This document shows, in pieces, positions 10,655-20,788 of a stretch of 64,000 nt of DNA. Every line of letters starts with the position of its first letter. The first letter of the stretch is position 1. The notes below the pieces were generated by a model, which did no database searches, was not told the DNA's origin, and worked only from the letters and a program-made list of their open reading frames with translations. The translations under genes and the position numbers were made by a program. The DNA comes from Yarrowia lipolytica (lineage: Eukaryota; Ascomycota; Dipodascomycetes; Dipodascales), in NCBI RefSeq assembly GCF_001761485.1, contig NC_090770.1, positions 1,178,001 through 1,242,000 of the forward strand, written 5' to 3'.

Positions 10655-10860
10655 CCTCGTCACCTTCCAACTCCCTCATCTGCCACCTCGTCACCTTCCA
10701 ACTCCCCTCATCTGCCACCACTCGTCACCTTCCAGCTCCCCTCACCTTCCAGCTCCCCTCACCTTCCAGCTCCCCTCACCTGTCTTCCATCACCCCCTTC
10801 CAACTCCCCTCATCTATCATCCACAACCCACCACCCCTCACTATCCCCACTCCTGTCTTG
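10655..10860. repeat. Pyrimidine-rich CACCTTCCAACTCCCCTCATCT repeats
   Basis: Degenerate units of about 14-22 bp. They create a Pro/His/Leu-rich 151-codon frame at 10548-11003 that I do not accept as a gene. Confidence 0.7.
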
Positions 10861-13175
10861 CTAACAAGCCCCCAAATCCACTCCTCCCTTCCACCACCAA
10901 GAGCACCATCTCCTATGCTCCAACATCACCAGTGCCAAAATTATCATCGATAAAAAGTAAAAAAGTAAATCTCACGAACCGGTTCCGCCGAAAACGTGAG
11001 TGACGCTAGTCTGGTTTCGTCTCTGTGCAATCAAATTCCCCTCTTGGGACGTGAAGGGTGATTGAAAGTTGGTTTGAAACTGACTGGGTTGTAGCGTCGT
11101 GTCGAAAGACGAAAATCGCCAGTAGACACGGGTTGTCCGGGGCACTCCCTATGAGACTCTGTCCCTGAGTCCATAGCATGCTTGGAACCTGGGCATGGTT
11201 AACGCACACCCTCCCTGTAAACAAAATAAATTCCTCCCTGGGATTGAGATGCCCCCCTGGAGACTCTGGCCTGACTGTGCCTATCCGACACCCTCGGATG
11301 ACACAGTCGTTTGGCTCATAGCTCTTTGGGAAGCACCCGTCTATGACTAGCGCTACCTATGGTAGTAACTAGATCGTAGGACGCCCATCTGTGTTAGTAT
11401 GTTGAAGATTGTGGTGGAGAAGACGTGGCATTGGCAACTGGGGAGGAACACTTCTTGCCGCTGAAACTCGGTTGAACGATGATCACGGTGCTGGAATCAT
11501 AAGACGCCAGTAGTATGTTATATGCCTGTGTCATTTCTATATCGTGTTTGCGTCATGTTTGCGTCGTGTTTGCGTCGTTGATGTGACGTTTTTGTGTCAC
11601 TCGGTGTTGTGTTTGTGTCACATGGCTTGGGTGTGAATATTAATGGTCGAAAAAAGTTGGCGGTCATGGCGACAGTCACTGCAGTTGGAGCGTGATCTAC
11701 CCATGTAACGGAACCTAGGTTTTCCATGGTGTTTTGTGATGTTGTGTGATGTTTTGTAATGTCGTGTGCCGAGCTTTTTGTGTCCCAAACATGCGATTTT
11801 CACCACAACGATGCAAAAAAGCCCCCAGTGGTGCCAGCCGAACGGAACAAGACATTAATACTCACTCAAGCCGCCTCTTTCTTAGCCGGCGACAAAAAGA
11901 AGCCGTCTTTTTCAGTGTTCGAGACGAAACACGTACTTGGCGGATTCTTGGCGATGATGGTTAACATGAATAGAGGATTCTCAAGAATCTGTAAATTGGG
12001 GGTATATTTGTATTACACAAACAGACAATTAAGCTATAGGTGATATGCGACCTTAAATTATGGCCTGATTTTTACGTGCGGGGTTCGTATCAAGATAGAT
12101 TATATAAAACCACGAATTCGACTCCATTCAACTCCAGCTTTGACGATGTCCACTTTTTGGGTTCGAAGTAGTGCATACTAAAGTTTTCATCTCATTAGTC
12201 CCTGCATTATCAACACTAACGTCAGAAATACCTCTCGACGTACGTTTATGCCCAAAGAAATAAGCTTCGTGAAAATGGCCTGATTTTCTTTTAAAAGTGG
12301 CCTGATTATATGGCAAGTTTATGGCATTGCAAGTTTATGGGACTTAATTTAAGGTTACTCAACAATTTCTTTATAGTTTAAATTTACTCAACAGATTTCT
12401 TGAAAATAGTGCATATAACGACATATATCCACTAACCTTCAACTAGCCCTATAATGATTTGTTTCAACCTGTGGAGCAGTTTTCGTGTTTGTGATTCATG
12501 TCGTTTGTGAAGAATTAATTGGGAGTTTAGCGTTCTTGTTCAAATGGCTACCATTGCTCAACAGAATACCGACATTCTGTTAAGTAACCTTAATAAGGAG
12601 TTCCCCTCAATTGAGGAAGGGTATTCTCAGGTGAGCCTATGGAGTCATATGACCCTCCAATCATCTGAAATACTGTAGTTCCTCTCATGTATACAGTACT
12701 TTATATCTAGAGATAATTTATTTTTTAATAGAGTGTCTATGTTTTTTGAAGGCGATATGGTATCAACCTAGCCGTGCAGCACCAAAACTACTTTGAATAC
12801 GATAACTGTTGAAGATGAACTCTGTAGATCTTAGGCAATCCAGCGCCTATTCTTGAGTGAATTTCCTGTAGTTGGAGTCGGATTTGTGACACCCGAAAGT
12901 GAAGATGTACGTGAGTGAAAACGAGACCATTGGTCCTGGGAGGAGTTCTTACGCTGTAACATTTTATGCATGAATATGAATATGCAAGTGTAAGGTTTTA
13001 TGCACGAATATGCAAGTTTAATTGAGTCAGTGCCTGAAGACGACCATGTCGTGGGGAGCCGTAATTTCGTAGCCTACGTAGTGTATAATTCACACAAGAT
13101 ACCACAATCAACAGGTACCACAACCAACAACAGAGGTATTTCACCAAAGAGTTCCGCAACCAAGTGATTGATACC
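10861..13175. other. Gene-poor spacer
   Basis: It holds GTTTGCGTC repeats (11535-11580) and several short frames without domains. At 12544 a 29-codon frame (MATIAQQNTDILLSNLNKEF...) runs into GTGAGC, a yeast-like 5' splice site; no convincing second exon was found. The rest is AT-rich with nothing to name. Confidence 0.4.
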
Positions 13176-13661
13176 ATGCAACCTCAGGCCGAAATCCCAG
13201 AGCAACCCCCTCCGGGCCACGGGCCAGATGCGATGATACCCGCAACAGGCGCCGTTCCCGCCCGTATTTATGCCAGAGTTGGTAACCGCGACACCGTTGA
13301 CACCGACATAACCAAGTCGCAGCTCAACGATAGACTGGTTGAAGAGGCTCTCAGCCTGAACATCATCAAGGCTACTGACCGGATCAACAAAAATCAGCTC
13401 AAGAAGCTCAAGTCAAAGGCCAGAACTGTCTTGAACAAGCTTACCAAAATTTTCGATGAGAGCAAGAGTGTCAAGTATCCCTACATGGAGCAAATGGTAG
13501 AGCACATTCTCTTGAACCAGATCCAAAGCATTGAAATGGATACGAATTTTGTGACTGAGGTGGCTCGAGAGTGCTTGGTCAGGATAATCGCGGTGCAACC
13601 AGACTACAGGGTCATTTACGGTATGCCAAGTGTTGTTCCTGGAAAGGACTGGCGAAGCTAA
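13176..13661 (+). CDS. Hypothetical protein, 161 aa
   Basis: The frame is open further up, but only from a GTG at 13164. The first ATG is at 13176 in good context (ATACCATGC), so that start is chosen. The protein has a Pro-rich N-terminus (residues 1-30). A helical, charged middle and C-terminal part follows, with a Lys-rich stretch (KNQLKKLKSKARTVLNKLTK) and a hydrophobic-patterned helix (YMEQMVEHILLNQIQSIEMD). No Cys-rich, signal or membrane segment is seen. It resembles a small nuclear or nucleic-acid-associated protein in composition only. I do not recognise the family. Confidence 0.55.
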   Translation: MQPQAEIPEQPPPGHGPDAMIPATGAVPARIYARVGNRDTVDTDITKSQLNDRLVEEALSLNIIKATDRINKNQLKKLKSKARTVLNKLTKIFDESKSVKYPYMEQMVEHILLNQIQSIEMDTNFVTEVARECLVRIIAVQPDYRVIYGMPSVVPGKDWRS

Positions 13662-13869
13662 CTGTTGGCTGAAGCTCTATTAGGATGGCGATTCTCAGAA
13701 TTTTCGAAATTGCGACTTTTAACTATACTGCAAGTCTGGCGCAATTTTGGCCCACTTTTTCTTCTTTTTTTGGTTCTCCTGGGCCGATGGTTTCCATTCG
13801 AACAGTACTTGCATTACTGGAAAGAAGCGTCAGACATTGACCACATGAGGCTGGGGGGCGTCGAAGGGT

Positions 13870-14250
13870 AAGGAAAGTGGAATCTCTGAGAGATTCCGGT
13901 TTTCGGAGGTCTGGCAGAATCCACCGCCGCGAGCAATCTTCTGTGAAGACAATTGAGATACTAGAGAGATGAGGACTCCCTTTCCCAATCGAGTCTCACG
14001 ACGTTTCTCCCAATACCCAACTGCCAGAAGAAGCTGAGACGACCCCGATCCTGGTAGACTCCAAGGAACGGAAACGAGGCTGCTCTATAGGGCCTTGAGA
14101 GGAACTTTTTACCGCCCCAGCGCTGCATCACCTCCAGTGCGGCCCTGGCTTTGTAACCTCCTTACAAAGTGGGTCCTCCACCGGCACGATGTGCCAAATG
14201 GAGGGGGACCAAGGCTACCTCCTGCTGCGTTAGTATCGCTCTAGAGTTTT
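13870..14250. ncRNA. Candidate structured RNA (hairpin cluster), class unknown
   Basis: This non-coding stretch is more GC-rich than its flanks and holds several strong stems. GGAATCT/AGATTCC is at 13878-13896. TCTGGCAG (about 13910) pairs at long range with CTGCCAGA (about 14031). GCGCTG/CAGTGC is at about 14121-14142. CTTTGTAA/TTACAAAG with a 5-base loop is at 14150-14170. A long hairpin GGTCC..CTCCA../GGCAC-GTGCC lies at 14171-14211. On the minus strand TACTAACGCAG (around 14226-14236) looks like a branchpoint plus 3' splice site. I tested it by eye against SRP, RNase P, RNase MRP, U1-U6 and U3 signatures and found no match. Strand is undecided. Confidence 0.4.
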
Positions 14251-15549
14251 CAATGGAATCAGCACATGTCTCTTTTACTGCTCATTTGAAGTGATCCAGA
14301 CACAAAGATCTAGAGATCGTGAAAATTCGCCGTTAATCCCACCTGGAATGAATGAAGGACTTAGTTGATTCCCGTTCATCCTAATATTTGAAGATGGGTC
14401 GAAATGATGTCTTAGAAGTGTCTAGATGATGTCGTACAGTGAGTAGAGAAAAGGAAAAACAAACAAGGCCACAACAGATCTTCGGAATAAGGTAAGATGG
14501 AGATATATACAGACATTGTAGATACCCCAATTAGCTACAATTCTGTGCATATAATGTTGTGCTCTTCACCTTAATTGTGTGTTTTGTTTGCTGTTTTACC
14601 TTAATAGGAAGAAAACATACAAAAAATAAAAGAATCCTATTCCCAACACATAATCCTTATTCTATATGTAATTGTATATATTCTACTGAAAACGTATCAC
14701 CACTATTATATATAAGGTTGAGATAATGCAATGCAGTGCATATAATCGAAACTTTGTGAATATGGGCGATGAGCTGTCGGTGATTGAATTACTGTAGTTT
14801 CCTCCTGTTTGGAAATTAATATTTACAGAATATAATGACGTTATTGAGAGTTTCGTCAAACAAATTATCAAATTGCAGCATTTTTTGAAGGCATGATGGG
14901 TTTGGGGATTTTTCTTTAAATACGCGACCTGATCTGCCAGAGCATGTGGTCAGAATTATAGATGCCGAGTTATCATTGCAAAAACCAAAAATCAAGGAAA
15001 CGATGTGATACTTGTACTAGTACTTATACCAAAGCTCATATTAACCAGTACAAGTAATAACAAATGCACCACTTTTACTGGTTTTCCCAAAATGTACACA
15101 AAAAACATATATAGGTCGGTTCAGTTCCATCACACGGTTACCAATCAACTTAGGTATTGCACATTGAAACCCACCTCGTCATGACTAGGGACGTAATCCC
15201 CGCCCCCAACGGAGTCGTCGGATATGGTCCATGACGGGAACGAAGTTCGACGCCCTCCAGTGCTTTATCCTGCTGCAGGAACTACAAGATATTGAGCATA
15301 TCAGAGCTTTCATCCTCGCACACTCCAACCAACCACAATACACGGTCTACTGCGTTCCATCACCCCCAGAATTTAATTAGAAACAGCAGTGCTGAGACCT
15401 ATGACTGATACGAACCACTCCACGGCATCTGGGAATGACTGCAGCCACCATAGTAGGAATGCGCTTTCTGTTCTTAAAGCAGTAGCCAAGTGGTATCATG
15501 AGAACAAATGTAAGTACTGTACCACACATATACTTGTACATTGAATGTA
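14251..15549. other. AT-rich spacer, no gene seen
   Basis: Only very short frames occur. 15300-15370 holds a degraded block resembling 10590-10625 (CACACTCCAACCA, then an ACGG.CTAC block), so the two spacers may share an old repeat. Confidence 0.35.
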
Positions 15550-17409
15550 TTACTCTTTATAGCTTACTACAGAACATGTTCGTCGCCGCTTGACTTTCTC
15601 TGCGGATGCTCGGATTTTCTGAACAACCTGCTTCTCATCCTTAGACAATCCGCGATCTGAGGTGGTATCCAGCATCTTGATAACACCTTCAGCGTAGGCA
15701 ACCATTTCTGTTTCGCCGGCTAAAGTACTCTTCTGCCATACAAATATGGCTTGATGGATGTCCAGCCCATGCGCTTCGATAATAATGATGCAGATATCAT
15801 GTAATTCCGGTAGCATATTTCGGCTGAACGACATTAATCTGACAGCATCATCAATACAACACCACATTTGCAGCTCCTGGCCGTGCAAGTACCTCAAAAT
15901 CACTTCTACAGCGCTCTGAGGTAGCGGTAGTAGTAGCGTATTCTCCTGGGCTACCTTTGTGTCAGATTTCAACTTCTTTCGAAAGTAGGGCCAATTAGCT
16001 GTTAATACAGTCTTATGAGCTTTAATGTTCTTTCCATCCTCGCTTTGAAGCTGAAAATCAGCCTCAGGCAAGTTTCTGAGACGCTCAAGGCCCTCCATGT
16101 AGGGTGTTGTCCAGGTGGTGTGTTGGATCCAAATATCCTGGTCTATCGTCATAATAAACGAATCTTTCCATCCCTGTGATAGTCTCAGGGAGTATTCCCA
16201 ATTGTTGTCGTAAATAAAAAAGGCATTCTCAGAAATCGCCACAAATTTGTGGTTTTCAAAAGTTGTAGAAAATACTGAACAAAGACTTGCATGCCCCTGC
16301 TGTAACCTTTCGTCATAATGGGAAATGTAGACTCTTTTTTTGGAGGGATTCCGCCAATACCGCGGTCGATCCGTCTTAATGAAGTCGAACCGTCTTCTGC
16401 CATAATGACACTGACCTATCGTGCGGTCTCTGATGCTCGCTTCGTACTCGGCAGGAGTCATTTTGAATATTTCCCCTCCAAGAGATTCTTCCTGTCGGCT
16501 GCTAGTGTTGTTTGTGAGTGCAGTGGGACCCAATAGCTCATCACCAGCTATCATATTGCTGTGACCCTTTGCTGCAAGCGACTCAGCATGTTCGACTGCA
16601 CTGGCGAAAATCTGCACATCGGGGGCCATGGAGCCCATCTCCCCCACAAGGATAGCTTGAGGGATGTTCAAATGAGACGCTTTGATATGATTGATGCAGA
16701 TTCGCTTTAATTCCGGCAACAGGTACATGTCAGCATAAAGAATGAGTCTAGCTGCATCTTCAATCTCCAACTTCAGCCGCTGGCCATACAAGTATCTCAC
16801 GATGACTTCGACAGTGCTACGAGGTAGTGGTAGCGTCAGCTTGTTCTCCTGGGCCTCCTGCATGCCGGAGTTCAACATCTTCTCGAAAAACGGCCAGTTT
16901 AGCATCATCACGCTTTTGTGTACCTTGATTGCCTCTTCGTTTCCTTCCTTGCTTTCAATGCTGAAATCAGCTCCAGGTCCTCTTCGAAGGCGTTCGAGAC
17001 CCTTAGCATGAACGTTTGTGTTGCAGGTGAGCATGGCAAAGTTGCTTGGATTGATTTCTGTTACGGTGGCCTTTCCTCCCCATCCTTGCTCAAACACTAG
17101 ACTGTATCGCCAACTCGTTCCAGCGAGAAAGAAGACATTCTCTGAAATTGCAACAGAGACAAATTCTTGTTTGGAAGTCACTAAAACACACTGGTGGCTT
17201 GAGCGTACCTGTTGCTTCTTTTCGTCGAAATGGTAGAGGAATACCGGGAATTGGCCTGGAATCTTCACTGGCTCATTACTGTAAACAAAATCGAACCGAT
17301 CATTCTCGTCAAAGCATTGGCTGAGTATTCGTCCTCTGGTTTTGGCTTCGTAGTCGTCTTTAGATATCTTGAGTATTGTCTCTCTGCGCCGTGTTCGAGT
17401 TGTGCTCAT
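15550..17409 (-). CDS. Tandemly duplicated BTB/POZ-domain protein, 619 aa
   Basis: The protein is two copies of one module, residues about 10-270 and 312-575. Each has an N-terminal part of about 130 residues (KISKDDYEAK / KMTPAEYEAS, then FDFV/FDFI, AISENVFFL / AISENAFFI, SLVFEQGW / SLRLSQGW) of no family I recognise. A BTB domain follows: ADFSIES..IKVHKSVMMLNWPFFEKML at 147-178 and ADFQLQS..IKAHKTVLTANWPYFRKKL at 450-480, then LPLP.S.VEVI.RYL.GQ. BTB domains mediate dimerisation and, in many proteins, binding to Cullin-3. The C-terminus is basic (KVKRRR). A TATA-like box (TATATAA, about 17458) sits close upstream of the ATG. The two copies have diverged clearly, so the duplication is not recent. 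Role unknown. Confidence 0.8.
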   Translation of the reverse strand: MSTTRTRRRETILKISKDDYEAKTRGRILSQCFDENDRFDFVYSNEPVKIPGQFPVFLYHFDEKKQQVRSSHQCVLVTSKQEFVSVAISENVFFLAGTSWRYSLVFEQGWGGKATVTEINPSNFAMLTCNTNVHAKGLERLRRGPGADFSIESKEGNEEAIKVHKSVMMLNWPFFEKMLNSGMQEAQENKLTLPLPRSTVEVIVRYLYGQRLKLEIEDAARLILYADMYLLPELKRICINHIKASHLNIPQAILVGEMGSMAPDVQIFASAVEHAESLAAKGHSNMIAGDELLGPTALTNNTSSRQEESLGGEIFKMTPAEYEASIRDRTIGQCHYGRRRFDFIKTDRPRYWRNPSKKRVYISHYDERLQQGHASLCSVFSTTFENHKFVAISENAFFIYDNNWEYSLRLSQGWKDSFIMTIDQDIWIQHTTWTTPYMEGLERLRNLPEADFQLQSEDGKNIKAHKTVLTANWPYFRKKLKSDTKVAQENTLLLPLPQSAVEVILRYLHGQELQMWCCIDDAVRLMSFSRNMLPELHDICIIIIEAHGLDIHQAIFVWQKSTLAGETEMVAYAEGVIKMLDTTSDRGLSKDEKQVVQKIRASAEKVKRRRTCSVVSYKE

Positions 17410-17463
17410 TGTGGTCTAGTGGAGAGGAGAAGGAGTTGTCTGTCGGCCTCAATCTCTATATAA

Positions 17464-18641
17464 CTGTAGATGTGAATCTGATCAGTCAAGTTGGCCCCAG
17501 ATACCATCCTCCAATTTACTTGGGAAGTTGGTTTGAGGCTGTGGGGTTCTGCAACAGTATATGTTACTAATCACAGCCGACCTACTCTACACACTCCCGC
17601 GTTAGATCTCCGAGGAATGAAACGAAAGAAAGATAGACTTGTTCTTCTGTGAAATATTACAATGTTCACCAATTCAAGCATTTTCGAGTCGCGTCTGACT
17701 CACGTCGAAGTCATCTGAATCATCTGAATGCCATGTTGTAAAAGACCTCCACTAGGGTGCGGAGACTCCTGACGAATAACTCTGATAGAGAGAAGACTTT
17801 GGTTATCGGAACGCCTCCCAGGAAGTGATATGTAAGTCTTTGGTGATATATAAGTCGTTAGTAATACGTTAATGATATATGTCGTTAATGATATATAGTC
17901 GTTGATGACATGTAATCCTTAATGATGTATAAGTCGTTAGTGATATACAAGTTGATATATAATCGTTAATGATATATAGTTAAGAATATATAGTCGTTGC
18001 AGTAATGATATATAGTCGCTGATGATAAGTAGTGGTTAAAGCTGTAAATCATTTATGATTCAGTATATTTAACCTACTCTGCAGCGACTGTAAAATCTCC
18101 TGAACGCTTCATCTCTGTACACGATGTGTTGCTGGAAAGGAAAGAGCCGCTACCCGAATACAGGTAAGAAAGTATCCCCCCTCTGTTCCCAGGAGATATG
18201 TGTGTGGGAGCTCGCCTGCCCTCACTGCCATTCCAGCACGGGCCTGCTCTTTCATGTGGCATTTTCCCAGTATGTGGGACACGGGATGTGCGTGCCAAAT
18301 ATTTGGTATACAATTTTTTTGTCTTCTGCATATACATTTATTTAAATTTGAATTTCACAACATGCTTAGCTGGACGCAGACAAACTGAAACTTGAACTGT
18401 AGGGGTATTAGGCAACAACCCCCACGTCTTTTTGGTATCAAAATGTTCCCCTAGACTAGGACTTTCTAATAATATTAATATACTGTTTTCAAAGGAGCTC
18501 TCTAAGACTCAGACTGGCTATGAACGACACTGCGTGTAGTAAGGTTCCGTTGCCACAACCTTGACCATGATGAAACCGTGAGGCTGTCGGAATTGTGTCC
18601 TAAACGATATTAATCGAGCGCGACCAGAAAAAACGTTCACC
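17464..18641. other. Spacer with ATATATAGTCGTTAATG degenerate repeats
   Basis: From 17825 to 18050 there are about ten degenerate copies of a TGATATATAGTCGTTAA unit. The last few hundred bases before 18642 may include the LINE 5' UTR, whose start could not be fixed. No gene is seen. Confidence 0.5.
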
Positions 18642-20786
18642 ATGGAAACAGCGCAAGCCCAAGCTTCGGCGGGTAACTCCTTGGGCGCTCCGAACCCCCC
18701 ACCTCCTGATTTATCGCGAGGTGATGGAGCCACCTCAACCGAAACCCCCAACCAAACCGACATTGAAAAAATCCAAAAAAACGACAAAAACGATGAAAAC
18801 AACAAAAAAAACGACAAAAACGACAAAAACGACAAAAAAAACGACAACAATATCACCCTCAACGCCTGGAAGAGCAAGGCCGAAGTCAAGGCTCTCCTGA
18901 CATCGAACCCCTCCACACTCAAATTCAACCTCAACAAGGAGCGAATTTCGGAGCCCCTTGCGGCGCCGAATGGTAGGCATACCTCCGGCCGTTTCAACGT
19001 GTCCTATGTAGCCAGCAAGGAAAACTTCTTCCGAAGAGCTCTTGACCGCTCCGCCACCCCTGATTGGAATCTTCCTATCTCCATGTTCCTCGAGCACCTC
19101 GATAACGCCGCTGAAGTCGACGAGAAGGACACCATCAGTGTCCTCGAGGGCGTCATCGAAAAGTTCGACGAGATCAAGGGTCAGGTTGGTCTGGCGGAGT
19201 TTGACCTGTCCAGGCACAACCTAGACATCGTCCCCCACCTGATCGACCAGATTAACTTAGAACAGGACCCTGAAGACTGCTACCAAGTGGGAAATGGTTG
19301 GCACTACCTGACGTCGGACGCCCTCACTGACCCCCACGAACAACGAATGGCTGTCATTCTGGAGACAGTTAGTCTCATTGTTGAGGCCAATACTCAAGAT
19401 TATCGCATCATGAGGAAGGGCTCGGCTAACCCTGCTGGACGAAGAGTACTTTACTACTTCAACCTACCCTCGTACATGAAGATGGAGCGTCAGACGGAGG
19501 ATGCTTTCAAGATCCACCTCAACGCTATTCTCAACCAGTTCGACGTAGACATTGATCAGGCCATTCCAGGTTCCTCCCTCTTGAGTGGCACCCTTCTGAT
19601 GACCTCTGCCAACCATCAGAACATCTCGGGTCCTGTGATCGCAGTTCGTGCTCTCCTAGGCTCCACCCTGCCCCAGACCATCCCCGACTTCTTCGTCAAC
19701 CTGGATCCCACCAAGGCTAGGCTTACCGGCTCAAAGTTGATCAAGATGCACTTCGCCAACGGCGATAACATCTGTGTTAAGTGCAAGAGCACTAAGCACA
19801 TCCGGGAGGCCTGCCCCGAGAAAGACATGGTCACTCCCAAGATCTTCCGCACCCGCGCTCACCAGGGTACCCTCCCACAGAGAGGTAAAGCCCTTGCTTC
19901 CATCCATGCCCCATCCACCGTGGAGCCCCCGGTCCAAACTCGCAAGTTCCACCACACGCCTGCTACTCACCAGTGGGAGACCGTCGGCACTAAGTCCCCT
20001 AGACATAGACGGACTCGAGACACGTCCCCCCAACCCACCGGTCAGAAGCCCCTCCGATCTTACTACAACTTTGAAGTCTTGAGCGACAAAACCGGAGAGG
20101 ACACACCCGAAGAGACCGAGCAAACTAACCAGCTGCCCTCTACGAACCAGCAGCATGGAACTCAGAATCTACCCATCAACATCCCCGCCTCCGAGGAAGA
20201 CACAGTTCCCGACGACCAGGAAACGGAACAGGCTGACGTATCCATGAACGGCTTTGACACCCAGCCTGACGCACTTGCTCACCCTGAAGTAGCCCCTGAT
20301 GTCACCCAGTTTCTTCCCCCCGCTACCCCGCTTAACACCGAGGCCACCAACAACGGCCTTCCCCACGACCACACCAGTCCCAACACGACCAACCAAACAC
20401 AACCCCCCCCCGGAAGTATCCACGAGGGCCGACCCCGAGGAGGGCACACCACCTCCAGTTTCTCTGGCGAGCCCTCTCACACCACGCTCGGCAAGAAGCA
20501 CATTGCGGTCTTCCAGACCGCCTCGAGCGAGGTTCCGGTGCAAATCCTGAACCCGGACAGGTCGGAGAACAGACTCTGCTGGCTGCCTTCTCAGGAGGTA
20601 GCAAAGTTCATTGACGGGAGGTGCCCGACATTCCTGTCTACATGCCACTTCAAAGTTTTCCACGACGGTGCGACACTCAGCTCGGTAGACGAGATTGTAG
20701 AACCCCCGAACAGTCCCCCGAACCCCCCTAGGGTGACCACTCTCCATGAGGTGGACACAATGCTCCGACCGGGGCAGAACCAGTAA
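18642..20786 (+). CDS. LINE ORF1 protein (CCHC nucleic-acid-binding), 714 aa
   Basis: This is the ORF1 of the L1-clade element. Residues 40-68 are a low-complexity Lys/Asn/Asp tract of NDKNDKN type that follows a Pro-rich N-terminus. The middle (about 100-370) looks globular. A CCHC zinc knuckle (CVKCKSTKHIREAC) is at about 377-390, as expected for an RNA-binding LINE ORF1. The remaining 320 residues are Pro/Thr/Ser-rich and probably disordered, with a short conserved-looking C-terminal segment (VPVQILNPD..LCWLPSQEVAKF). The stop codon and the ATG of ORF2 are separated by only two bases (TAAGCATG), so ORF2 is probably translated by reinitiation after ORF1. The start is the first ATG after an in-frame stop, in CACCATGG context. 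Confidence 0.9.
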   Translation: METAQAQASAGNSLGAPNPPPPDLSRGDGATSTETPNQTDIEKIQKNDKNDENNKKNDKNDKNDKKNDNNITLNAWKSKAEVKALLTSNPSTLKFNLNKERISEPLAAPNGRHTSGRFNVSYVASKENFFRRALDRSATPDWNLPISMFLEHLDNAAEVDEKDTISVLEGVIEKFDEIKGQVGLAEFDLSRHNLDIVPHLIDQINLEQDPEDCYQVGNGWHYLTSDALTDPHEQRMAVILETVSLIVEANTQDYRIMRKGSANPAGRRVLYYFNLPSYMKMERQTEDAFKIHLNAILNQFDVDIDQAIPGSSLLSGTLLMTSANHQNISGPVIAVRALLGSTLPQTIPDFFVNLDPTKARLTGSKLIKMHFANGDNICVKCKSTKHIREACPEKDMVTPKIFRTRAHQGTLPQRGKALASIHAPSTVEPPVQTRKFHHTPATHQWETVGTKSPRHRRTRDTSPQPTGQKPLRSYYNFEVLSDKTGEDTPEETEQTNQLPSTNQQHGTQNLPINIPASEEDTVPDDQETEQADVSMNGFDTQPDALAHPEVAPDVTQFLPPATPLNTEATNNGLPHDHTSPNTTNQTQPPPGSIHEGRPRGGHTTSSFSGEPSHTTLGKKHIAVFQTASSEVPVQILNPDRSENRLCWLPSQEVAKFIDGRCPTFLSTCHFKVFHDGATLSSVDEIVEPPNSPPNPPRVTTLHEVDTMLRPGQNQ

Positions 20787-20788
20787 GC

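Noticed and set aside
10548-11003. 151-codon Pro/His-rich frame
   Set aside because: Produced by a pyrimidine minisatellite. Shows no protein-like pattern outside the repeat.
11006-11230. Second candidate small RNA
   Set aside because: One modest stem (GACTC/GAGTC) is not enough to support an RNA gene.
13870-14250. Assignment as SRP, RNase P/MRP, U-snRNA or 5S rRNA
   Set aside because: CGGAAACG at 14072-14079 recalls the SRP helix-8 loop, but the partner AGCAG strand is missing. No GAAAGUCC, ACAGAGA, Sm-site or 5S box signature was found.
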